NCBI GenBank assembly: GCA_012521315.1
Contig: JAAYMP010000037.1
Coordinates: forward strand, 1 to 9,590
Reading direction: 5' to 3'
Length of the DNA stretch: 9,590 nt
DNA from: Bacillota bacterium
GTDB taxonomy: Bacteria; Bacillota; UBA4882; UBA10575
Numbering within the stretch: the first letter of the stretch is position 1; every line of letters starts with the position of its first letter. Positions 1 to 6,723 of this stretch are shown in pieces. The notes beneath the pieces are model-generated. The model was not told the origin of the DNA and made no database searches. It saw nothing but the letters and a program-made list of their open reading frames with translations. The translations under genes and the position numbers were made by a program.

Positions 1-1004
<1,004 letters not shown>

Positions 1005-1008
<4 letters not shown>

Positions 1009-1469
1009 AGCCAAAGGAACCGGCGCTTAGTTACGCCTTGACTCTGCTTGGGCGGCGGGACTATTCCACCCGGGAGCTGGAGCGTAAACTGGAAGGCCAA
1101 GGCTACCAGCGGGAAGAGATCATGGCGGCGTTGGCGCGCTTACGCGAATGGAATTATCTTGATGATGCGACTTATCTCCGGCGACAGATCGACAAGCACC
1201 TGGCAGCGAAGAAAAGCCGTTCCTATATCCGCCAACGGTTATGCCTGGCCGGACTCGATCCGCAACTGGTTGAAGAGGGGCTGGATCTTTACTATCCCCC
1301 CGCCCAGGAACGGGAGAATGTCCGGTTTTGGTGGCAAAAATACTTTGGGGATCCGGAATGTTCCCCGCAAGATAAACGGGTGATTATCCGGTGGGCACGG
1401 CGCATGTATGCCGCCGGTTTTCCGGCCGAAGAAATCCACCCTTACTTGGACGATCACAAGGAGTCTTGA
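1005..1469 (+). CDS. recX: RecX regulatory protein
   Basis: RecX binds RecA filaments and limits or modulates their extension. This 154-aa protein has the family pattern of repeated three-helix units: YALTLLGRRDYSTRELERKL near residues 10-29 is the typical N-terminal RecX signature (A-L-x-L-L-x-R-R-x-x-S-x-x-E-L-x-x-K-L), followed by the LREWNYLDDATY block and a basic segment around KKSRSYIRQRLCLAGLD. The length is normal for a short Firmicutes RecX. The start ATG at 1005 overlaps the recA stop as ATGA. No strong Shine-Dalgarno lies at the right distance, which fits translational coupling to recA. The TGA stop is itself part of the -35 hexamer of the rny promoter. Co-transcription with recA is inferred from the overlap. 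Confidence 0.93.
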
Positions 1470-1494
1470 CAGCTTTTTTCAAAAAAGATAGAAT
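1466..1494 (+). promoter_or_regulatory. Sigma-A-type promoter for rny
   Basis: TTGACA (1466-1471) is a perfect -35 box, followed by a 17-base spacer and TAGAAT (1489-1494), one mismatch from TATAAT. The -35 overlaps the recX TGA stop. Transcription would start near 1501, giving a leader of about 70 bases before the rny coding region. It is the best housekeeping promoter in the window. Confidence 0.8.
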
Positions 1495-1516
1495 TAAAGC
1501 TGGAGGAGAACACCAA

Positions 1517-1540
1517 GAAGCCGAGTTCTTGCTCGGCTTC
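1517..1540 (+). promoter_or_regulatory. Hairpin in the rny 5' leader
   Basis: GAAGCCGAG (1517-1525) and CTCGGCTTC (1532-1540) form a perfect 9-bp stem with the loop TTCTTG. The bases after it (ATTTAGTATT) are not a continuous T run, so it is a poor intrinsic terminator. It lies between the rny promoter and the rny Shine-Dalgarno. It could stop transcripts coming from recA-recX, stabilise the rny message, or be a target for autoregulation. The hairpin is visible in the sequence; the role is inference. Confidence 0.65.
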
Positions 1541-1573
1541 ATTTAGTATTGAGGCTTATTGAAAAAGGAGGTG

Positions 1574-3109
1574 TTGGGTATCGAATTTTGGTTGATCGCA
1601 TTATTGGTTCTTCTGGGTATAGCCGGCGGTGTTGTCGTCGAAAAGATCAGAACGGCGATGAATTTAAGGTCAGCCGAAGAAACCGCCAATATGATATTAC
1701 AAGAAGCCGAACGGGAAGCGGAAGCAAAAAAACGGGAATCCATTCTGGAAGCGAAAGAAGAAGCCCTTCGGATCAAAAACGATTTGGACCGGGAGATCCG
1801 GGAAAGGCGTAATGAGATCCAGCGGTGGGAGAAACGAATTGAGCAAAAAGAAGCAAATATTGACCGCAAGCTCGAGACGCTGGAGAAGAAAGAGGACAAT
1901 CTCAACAAGAAAGAGAGCGAGTTGGATAAGCTCAAGGCGGAACTGCATGAGCTAAAACAGAAGGAACGCGAAGAACTGGAGAAGATCTCCGGTTTAACCG
2001 TCGAGGAAGCAAAAGAATTCCTCTTTTCTGAATTGAAAAAAGAACTGGCGCAGGAGATGGCGGTCCGGGTCCGGGAATATGAAACGAAGATTAAGGAAGA
2101 AGCCGATAAGAAAGCCCGGGACATCATTGCCACGGCGATTCAACGCTACGCCGCCGATCATGTGGCCGAAACCACGGTATCGGTGGTGGTGTTGCCAAAT
2201 GACGAGATGAAAGGTCGGATCATCGGCCGGGAAGGCCGGAACATCCGGGCGCTGGAAACCTTGACCGGGATTGATCTCATTATCGACGATACTCCCGAGG
2301 CGGTGATTCTTTCCGGTTTTGACCCCGTGCGGCGCGAGATCGCGCGGCTTGCCTTAGAACGCTTGATTGCTGATGGCCGGATCCATCCGGCGCGCATCGA
2401 AGAGATGGTAGAAAAAGCCCGGAAAGAAGTGGAAACGATCATCAAAGAAGAAGGGGAACAAGCCACGATCGAGGTTGGGATCCCCAATCTTCACCCAGAG
2501 TTGATTCGGTTGTTGGGCCGGTTGAAATACCGGACCAGTTACGGGCAGAATGTCTTGAAACATTCGATTGAGGTTGCACATTTAGCCGGCATGATTGCGG
2601 CAGAGCTAGGAGCCGATGTCAATATAGCCAAACGGGCTGGACTCCTCCATGACATTGGGAAGGCCATCGACCATGAGGTGGAAGGACCTCATGTGACGAT
2701 CGGGGCTGAAATTGCGAAAAAGTTCCGCGAATCGGCGGCGGTCATCCACGCGATTGCCGCCCACCACGGTGATATAGAACCGAACACTGTTGAAGCCGTT
2801 TTGGTGCAGGCGGCCGATGCGATTTCCGCAGCCCGGCCGGGAGCCAGGCGCGAGACGCTGGAGAGCTACATCAAACGGTTGGAGCGCTTGGAGAAGATTG
2901 CCGATTCGTTTGAAGGCGTCGAAAAAGCCTATGCCATCCAGGCGGGACGGGAAATCAGGATTATGGTTAAACCGGAAAAAGTGGATGATGCGGCGGCGGC
3001 TTTTATCTCACGGGAAGTGGCCAGGAAAGTTGAGGCCGAGTTGGAATACCCCGGACAGATTAAAGTCGTCGTGATTCGGGAGATCAGAGCGGTCGATTAC
3101 GCAAAATAA
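1574..3109 (+). CDS. rny: Ribonuclease Y
   Basis: RNase Y is a membrane-anchored endoribonuclease that starts mRNA decay and processing in many Firmicutes. Numbering from the TTG at 1574 (511 aa), the protein has one N-terminal transmembrane segment (FWLIALLVLLGIAGGVVV), a long charged coiled coil from about 25 to 180 (dense in E, K, R), a KH RNA-binding domain with GRIIGREGRNIR beginning near 214, and an HD domain with the catalytic pair H359-D360 in GLLHDIGKAIDHE. The end IREIRAVDYAK is typical. The length agrees with B. subtilis RNase Y (about 520 aa). The start is uncertain: the frame extends to a TTG at 1559, but that adds residues KKEV encoded by a near-perfect Shine-Dalgarno (1564-1573). 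TTG 1574 is only 2 bases after GGAGG, and the codon at ideal spacing is ATC at 1580. The gene is transcribed from the promoter at 1466-1494 and closed by the hairpin at 3108-3144. Confidence 0.96.
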   Translation: MGIEFWLIALLVLLGIAGGVVVEKIRTAMNLRSAEETANMILQEAEREAEAKKRESILEAKEEALRIKNDLDREIRERRNEIQRWEKRIEQKEANIDRKLETLEKKEDNLNKKESELDKLKAELHELKQKEREELEKISGLTVEEAKEFLFSELKKELAQEMAVRVREYETKIKEEADKKARDIIATAIQRYAADHVAETTVSVVVLPNDEMKGRIIGREGRNIRALETLTGIDLIIDDTPEAVILSGFDPVRREIARLALERLIADGRIHPARIEEMVEKARKEVETIIKEEGEQATIEVGIPNLHPELIRLLGRLKYRTSYGQNVLKHSIEVAHLAGMIAAELGADVNIAKRAGLLHDIGKAIDHEVEGPHVTIGAEIAKKFRESAAVIHAIAAHHGDIEPNTVEAVLVQAADAISAARPGARRETLESYIKRLERLEKIADSFEGVEKAYAIQAGREIRIMVKPEKVDDAAAAFISREVARKVEAELEYPGQIKVVVIREIRAVDYAK

Positions 3110-3144
3110 GGCAGTAAGCCACTTCAGTGGCTTACTTGCCTTTT
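3108..3144 (+). terminator. Terminator-like hairpin after rny
   Basis: GTAAGCCAC (3114-3122) pairs perfectly with GTGGCTTAC (3127-3135) around a TTCA loop. The stem extends outward as AAGGCA against TGCCTT with one bulged T. Only four T residues follow before C, so termination may be partial. The hairpin begins inside the rny TAA stop codon. No good promoter is visible between it and the next gene, so some read-through is likely. Confidence 0.7.
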
Positions 3145-3171
3145 CATTACCATGAGAGGAATCGTGGGAAA

Positions 3172-3705
3172 ATGAAAGGTGTATTTAGTCGGGACGGCGA
3201 AACCTTTACCAGCTCGATGAGTTTAATCGTTTCTTTGCTGATCCGTTACCCGGAGATTGCCACCTTGAAATTGAACCCCGCTGACTCTAGTCTGGTTTTT
3301 AGTTTTATTCTTCAGCAAAAACTGTCAGTCGAAGAAAAACAGGCGTTCCGGAAAGAATTAAAGATGAGCCTGGAAACCCTGGCTCTTTTGGACCAGATTG
3401 AACCGGAGATTATTGAACTGTCCTTCAAGCGGCAGGGTGCGCTGACCTTTTTGGAGATTAAACGGGATATTGCTTCCTTTTCCCCCGATGAACTTTCTTT
3501 AACCATTAGAATCATTAATGACCGTTATGGTGATAAGGTGGTTAAGGAGGAAGAGAGCGAGGCCGGGGAGGAGGACCTGCTTTTCCAGGAGGAAATGATC
3601 GCCCACATGCTGGAAGAGTTGAAGGAAGTGCCGCAGAAAAAAGAGCTGACGGGGATTCGTGAAGAAGGCCGCGTCCTGATCTTTAATCACTCGGATCCCC
3701 CCTGA
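3172..3705 (+). CDS. Unrecognised 177-aa acidic protein between rny and ymdB
   Basis: I do not recognise this family. The frame opens at a GTG at 3127, but that codon lies in the right arm of the rny terminator hairpin. The ATG at 3172, preceded by GAGAGG (3154-3159), is the more sensible start. The protein is soluble-looking, with no signal peptide or membrane segment. Alternating hydrophobic patterns at 29-50 (IATLKLNP, SLVFSFIL) and 80-97 suggest a compact alpha/beta N-terminal domain with helices at 53-74 and about 104-117. A very acidic stretch follows at 125-151 (EEESEAGEEDLL, EEMIAHMLEELKE), then a short basic-acidic tail ending EEGRVLIFNHSDPP. There is no Cys and no obvious catalytic motif. 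The position inside the rny-ymdB-spoVS run suggests a link to RNA turnover or development, but this is inference only. The TGA stop lies in the loop of a GC-rich hairpin. Confidence 0.8.
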   Translation: MKGVFSRDGETFTSSMSLIVSLLIRYPEIATLKLNPADSSLVFSFILQQKLSVEEKQAFRKELKMSLETLALLDQIEPEIIELSFKRQGALTFLEIKRDIASFSPDELSLTIRIINDRYGDKVVKEEESEAGEEDLLFQEEMIAHMLEELKEVPQKKELTGIREEGRVLIFNHSDPP

Positions 3706-3720
3706 ATACGGGGGGATTTA
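3695..3720 (+). terminator. GC-rich hairpin over the stop codon of the unknown gene
   Basis: ATCCCCCC (3695-3702) pairs with GGGGGGAT (3710-3717). The 7-base loop TGAATAC contains the TGA stop. The tail TTTATTC is only weakly T-rich. It may be a weak or partial terminator, or an element opened by the ribosome finishing the upstream gene. It ends 8 bases before the ymdB Shine-Dalgarno (AGGGGGT, 3726-3732). Confidence 0.5.
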
Positions 3721-3740
3721 TTCACAGGGGGTTCTGAATT

Positions 3741-4529
3741 TTGAAGGTTGTATTTTTGGGGGATATTGTGGGCCGTCCTGGGCGGGAACTGGTGAAGATG
3801 TTGCTTCCGGAGTTAATTCAGCAGTACGCGCCGGATTTAACGGTGGCGAACGGCGAGAACGCCGCGGGGGGTTTTGGCCTGACCTTGGAGGTGGCGGACG
3901 AGCTCTTTCAAAGGGGTGTGGACGTGATTACCATGGGTAACCACACCTGGAAACACCGGGAGATCGACCAAGTCCTCGACCGGTACAAACAAGTATTGCG
4001 CCCGGCCAATTACCCGCCGGAGACCCCGGGGGAGAGTGCCGGTTTGTTTGTGGCCAAAAACGGGTATCCGGTGGGGGTGCTTAGTCTAATGGGCCAGGTT
4101 TATCTGGAGCCTGCTTTGGACTGTCCCTTCCGGGTGGCCAAGGAGCAGGTAAGTCTGTTAAAAGAAAAAACCCCGTATGTGCTGGTGGATTTTCATGCCG
4201 AAGCCACTTCGGAAAAGCTGGCCCTTGCCCACTACCTTGACGGGCTGGCTTCCGCGGTCTTGGGAACCCATACCCATGTGGCCACCGCCGATGAACGTAT
4301 TCTGCCCGGTGGGACCGGTTATATTACCGATGTGGGGATGTGCGGACCAACCGATTCGGTTTTGGGGGTCAAGAAGGAATTGGCGATTCAGAGGTTCATC
4401 ACAAAACGGCCGGTGAAATTTGAAATTGCAAAAGGACCCGCCGAACTCAACGGGGTCTATCTTGAACTGGATGAACAAGGACGGACAAGGCGAATTGACA
4501 GAATCAATTACCGTAAAAATTTAAAATAA
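3741..4529 (+). CDS. ymdB: YmdB-family metallophosphodiesterase
   Basis: YmdB is a dinuclear-metal phosphodiesterase. In B. subtilis it hydrolyses cyclic nucleotides in vitro and is needed for biofilm and cell-fate decisions, acting near RNase Y. This 262-aa protein matches the family in length and motifs: GD8 at the N-terminus, GE39-N40-AAGG, GN67-H68-TW, FHAEATSEK near 149-157, GTHTH near 174-178 and ITDVGMCGP. These supply the expected metal ligands (Asp, Glu, Asn, His). The start is TTG at 3741, with AGGGGGT eight bases upstream; no ATG or GTG fits, and the N-terminus MKVVFLGDIVGRPGR aligns with the family. It follows the 177-aa gene by 35 bases and precedes spoVS by 90 bases. It is cytoplasmic. 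The family assignment is firm; the substrate in this organism is not known. Confidence 0.95.
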   Translation: MKVVFLGDIVGRPGRELVKMLLPELIQQYAPDLTVANGENAAGGFGLTLEVADELFQRGVDVITMGNHTWKHREIDQVLDRYKQVLRPANYPPETPGESAGLFVAKNGYPVGVLSLMGQVYLEPALDCPFRVAKEQVSLLKEKTPYVLVDFHAEATSEKLALAHYLDGLASAVLGTHTHVATADERILPGGTGYITDVGMCGPTDSVLGVKKELAIQRFITKRPVKFEIAKGPAELNGVYLELDEQGRTRRIDRINYRKNLK

Positions 4530-4541
4530 GTGATAAAATTA

Positions 4542-4573
4542 AAAGGAATTTATTGGTCGGCATAAAATATAAT
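4542..4573 (+). promoter_or_regulatory. Sigma-H-like promoter for spoVS, overlapping a TATAAT box
   Basis: AAAGGAATT (4542-4550) matches the sigma-H -35 consensus RNAGGAWWW at every position. After an 11-base spacer, ATAAAATAT (4562-4570) matches RNNGAATWW at all but one position (A for G). B. subtilis spoVS is known to be sigma-H dependent. A perfect TATAAT (4568-4573) overlaps the -10 but has no good sigma-A -35. A 6-bp inverted repeat, GTCGGC (4556-4561) and GCCGAC (4590-4595), flanks the -10. Confidence 0.6.
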
Positions 4574-4619
4574 AGATGTAGTTAAGAAGGCCGACATGGT
4601 TTAGGAGGGGTATAAAGCA

Positions 4620-4880
4620 ATGGAGGTATTAAAGGTTTCGGCAAAATCAAACCCTAATTCGGTGGCCGGAGCATTGGCTGGAGTTTTACGGGAGAAAGGG
4701 GCAGCGGAGATCCAGGCGATTGGTGCTGGCGCACTTAACCAGGCCGTGAAAGCGGTCGCCATTGCCCGCGGTTTTGTGGCACCCAGTGGGATTGATTTGA
4801 TTTGTATTCCCGCGTTTACGGACATAATGATTGAGGGACAAGAACGGACAGCCATTAAACTGATTATCGAACCGCGTTAG
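4620..4880 (+). CDS. spoVS: Stage V sporulation protein S
   Basis: SpoVS is a small, very conserved protein needed for normal progress through sporulation, with effects on septation and coat assembly in B. subtilis. Its fold has been likened to Alba nucleic-acid-binding proteins. This 86-aa protein is nearly identical to the family along its full length, including SNPNSVAGALAGVLREKGA, AIGAGALNQAVKAVAIARG and PSGIDLICIPAFTDI. The ATG at 4620 has AGGAGGGG at 4603-4610. The gene is monocistronic in layout: its own candidate sigma-H promoter lies upstream and a strong terminator follows. Its place after ymdB is the usual Firmicutes order. Nothing in the protein is abnormal. Confidence 0.98.
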   Translation: MEVLKVSAKSNPNSVAGALAGVLREKGAAEIQAIGAGALNQAVKAVAIARGFVAPSGIDLICIPAFTDIMIEGQERTAIKLIIEPR

Positions 4881-4905
4881 TAGTTCTTATCCACGACTCG
4901 GATCG

Positions 4906-4937
4906 GGACCTATAAAATTTTATAGGTTCTTTTTTTG
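4906..4937 (+). terminator. Intrinsic terminator after spoVS
   Basis: ACCTATAA (4908-4915) pairs with TTATAGGT (4920-4927) around AATT, within a perfect 20-base palindrome extended by G-T and G-C pairs. A run of seven T (4930-4936) follows. It is the most convincing terminator in the window. It separates spoVS from the dipeptidase gene, which starts only about 30 bases later. Confidence 0.9.
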
Positions 4938-4965
4938 TTTAAGGAAGGAAAGGAAAGGTAATGTG

Positions 4966-5916
4966 ATGATGAGTGATTTTGGTCCGGTCCTTGACGGGCA
5001 TGCCGATACCTTGGTCCGGATCGCGGAGGAGGGCGGCAGCCTAGGGTATGCCCCCCACCTCCAGCTTGATCTACCCCGCTTAAAACAAGCCGGGGTCCGG
5101 TTGCAGGTTCTGGCGGTCTGTGCCGGCGAACGGCCGGCGGCTTATGCCTGGGCGAAGCGGGTCATCACCCGCTGGCGGCAGGAGTACCGCCGTTGGCGGG
5201 AGGAGCTCGTCTGGATCCGGTCGGCTTCTGATTTTGAAGTCTGGCGCGGAGGAGAAAAGATCGGGGTGCTTCTGGCCTTGGAAGGACTGGAGCCGTTGGA
5301 AGGAGAGCTTTCCCGGCTGGAAGAGTTTTACGAAGCGGGGGTACGGATGCTCTCCCTGACCTGGAACGGGGCCAACCCCTTTGCTTGCGGGGTGGGGGTG
5401 CCGAACGACAGTGGACTGACCCCATTGGGCAAAGCGGCGGTCAGGATGGCGGAGGAACGGGGGATGATTTTGGACCTTTCCCATCTGGGCCGCAAGAGCT
5501 TCTTTGAACTTCTTGATCTGGCCCGGCAGCCGGTCTGCGTATCCCACGCCAATGTGGACCCGGTCCATCCCCACCGGCGGAACTTAACCGCGGAACAGAT
5601 TCGTTTGGTGGCGGCCATCGGGGGAACGGTGGGGTTGACTTTTTACCCGCCTTTTATCGGCACGGGAGCGATCGGCAGCTCCGACCTCATCCCCCATCTG
5701 GAGGCCCTGCTTGAGTTTGGGGGCATGGACTGCCCGGCCCTGGGCAGCGATTTTGACGGGATTGATGCGACCCCGACCGATCTGGCCGATGTGACCGGCC
5801 TTCCCCTTTTTCTGCAAGGCTTGGCGGCGGCCGGCTTCGGACGGGAGCTCGTCGGGAAAGTGGCCGGGGGTAACTTTTTCGGTTTTCTGAAAAATAAATT
5901 GGCGACAACCAACTGA
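4966..5916 (+). CDS. Membrane-dipeptidase family (peptidase M19) zinc dipeptidase
   Basis: M19 enzymes (renal dipeptidase family) hydrolyse dipeptides, often including D-residue forms, with a binuclear zinc site. From the ATG at 4966 (316 aa), the expected ligands are present: H12 and D14 in LDGHADT, E106 in LLALEGLEPL, H173 in ILDLSHLG and H194 in CVSHAN. The family motifs HRRNLT (203-208), GSDFDGI (260-266) and GGNF near the C-terminus also match. The spacing of the last two His (21 residues) equals that in the human enzyme as I know it. No signal peptide is seen, so a cytoplasmic enzyme is likely. Three starts are possible (GTG 4963, ATG 4966, ATG 4969); AGGAAAGG at 4951-4958 best fits 4966 or 4969. 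No clear promoter lies between the spoVS terminator and the gene. A role in peptidoglycan-dipeptide recycling is possible but not shown. Confidence 0.93.
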   Translation: MMSDFGPVLDGHADTLVRIAEEGGSLGYAPHLQLDLPRLKQAGVRLQVLAVCAGERPAAYAWAKRVITRWRQEYRRWREELVWIRSASDFEVWRGGEKIGVLLALEGLEPLEGELSRLEEFYEAGVRMLSLTWNGANPFACGVGVPNDSGLTPLGKAAVRMAEERGMILDLSHLGRKSFFELLDLARQPVCVSHANVDPVHPHRRNLTAEQIRLVAAIGGTVGLTFYPPFIGTGAIGSSDLIPHLEALLEFGGMDCPALGSDFDGIDATPTDLADVTGLPLFLQGLAAAGFGRELVGKVAGGNFFGFLKNKLATTN

Positions 5917-5926
5917 AAAAGGTGTT

Positions 5927-5961
5927 AAAAAGCCCAGAACACCTATGTTCTGCCGGTTTTT
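5927..5961 (+). terminator. Intrinsic terminator after the dipeptidase gene
   Basis: CAGAACA (5935-5941) pairs with TGTTCTG (5946-5952) around CCTA. After a two-base bulge the stem continues as AAAAGCC against GGTTTTT. The T run at 5957-5961 forms the tail. It begins 11 bases after the dipeptidase stop. Confidence 0.8.
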
Positions 5962-6125
5962 ACTTAGAGGAGTAACGGGAGTTCAACCGAAAGATCTAGG
6001 GTAATTGGCCAAGGCCAACCAGGCAAAAGACCACCGTACCGGTGAAGCATCGTCGCCAGTATCAAAACATCGCAGTAAGAAACAGAGCACGGGATGGAGT
6101 TTATATGCAGAAGGGGTGGCTGAGC
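5962..6125 (+). other. Non-coding stretch with small hairpins ahead of the GNAT gene
   Basis: This 164-base stretch lies between a terminator and the likely GNAT start. It contains TTGGCC-AA-GGCCAA (6005-6018), a direct GGCCAA repeat in the same place, and CACCG-TAC-CGGTG (6032-6044). A weak sigma-H-like pair, AGAGGAGTA (5966-5974) and ACCGAAAGA (5986-5994) with an 11-base spacer, could be the promoter. I matched it to no riboswitch class. It could be a structured leader, a small RNA or simply spacer. Confidence 0.35.
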
Positions 6126-6695
6126 ATGCCGAAGCAAGCGGTTGCCGTTCGTATTCGTCCGTTGGCAAAGAAAGACCTTTTCCGGTTGGTCCGGTGGAAC
6201 AGTGATCCGGAGGTGGAAAGCCTGGTTGGTCTAGGGTTACCATGCGATCTGGCTGGGTGTTTCGCCTGGTGGGAGGAGACGAGACGAAAGGCGAACACCC
6301 GGCTTTTTGCGCTTGAAGACGAAAAGGGGCAGTTGATCGGCGATCTGGAACTCGCCCATATCTGCTGGCGCGGGCGCGAGGCGGAGCTCCGGATCCGGAT
6401 TGGGGAAAAAGAGTTTTGGAATAGGGGTTACGGCACTTCGGCGCTCAAGCAGATCAAGCGTTATGCCTTTGACGTGTTGGGCCTTGACCGGCTGTACCTT
6501 CGGGTTTATACCTTTAACACCCGGGCGATTCACTGCTACCAAAAGCTGGGTTTTAAAAAGGAGGCGATCCTGAGGCGGCCGCAAGACCGGGATTGGAAAG
6601 ACATTTATCTGATGACGGTGGAAAACACGACCGGGAAAAAGGAAGGTAGACATAAAGTTTTTCTTCCAAAAGCAGGAAATGGGAAAACTGTGTAG
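6126..6695 (+). CDS. GNAT-family (RimJ/RimL-like) N-acetyltransferase
   Basis: GNAT enzymes transfer an acetyl group from acetyl-CoA to an amine on a protein, peptide or small molecule. From the ATG at 6126 (189 aa), the opening VRIRPLAKKDLFRLVRWNSDPEV resembles the RimJ/RimL subgroup. The acetyl-CoA loop is N99-R100-G101-Y102-G103-T104, in the usual Q/R-x-x-G-x-G/A position. Motif B is present as LYLRVYTFNTRAIHCYQKLGF. A basic tail (about 168-189) lies beyond the domain. AAGGGGTGG (6111-6119) is the best Shine-Dalgarno for 6126. ATG 6105, preceded by GGATGGAG, is a second choice. The longest frame, from GTG 6042, begins inside a hairpin and is unlikely. The gene ends 28 bases before spo0A, so the two can be co-transcribed. 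The substrate is unknown. Confidence 0.87.
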   Translation: MPKQAVAVRIRPLAKKDLFRLVRWNSDPEVESLVGLGLPCDLAGCFAWWEETRRKANTRLFALEDEKGQLIGDLELAHICWRGREAELRIRIGEKEFWNRGYGTSALKQIKRYAFDVLGLDRLYLRVYTFNTRAIHCYQKLGFKKEAILRRPQDRDWKDIYLMTVENTTGKKEGRHKVFLPKAGNGKTV

Positions 6696-6700
6696 AAAAG
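6672..6700 (+). promoter_or_regulatory. Possible sigma-H-like promoter for spo0A
   Basis: GCAGGAAAT (6672-6680) fits RNAGGAWWW fully. After 11 bases, GTAGAAAAG (6692-6700) fits RNNGAATWW at seven of nine positions. It overlaps the end of the GNAT gene. B. subtilis spo0A has a sigma-H promoter (Ps), so this is expected biology, but the -10 match is imperfect and the leader would be under 20 bases. Confidence 0.4.
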
Positions 6701-6723
6701 AACTGGAGAAAGGAGGGGTGTAT

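Noticed and set aside
4888..4916. TATAAA in the spoVS terminator as a -10 for the dipeptidase gene.
   Set aside because: The -35 (TATCCA) matches poorly and the -10 is part of the terminator stem.
4961..4966. ATGTGA start-stop mini-ORF at the dipeptidase start.
   Set aside because: The Shine-Dalgarno is too close to this ATG; it looks like a by-product of clustered start codons.
5982..6020. AACCGAAAGATCTAGGGTAAT looked like part of a TPP riboswitch core.
   Set aside because: The other conserved TPP parts (GGGGTG and CTGAGA upstream, GCGTAGGGA downstream) are missing, and the downstream gene is not a thiamine gene.
6042..6125. N-terminal extension of the GNAT protein from GTG 6042.
   Set aside because: The extra 28 residues precede the domain, start inside a hairpin and have no Shine-Dalgarno.
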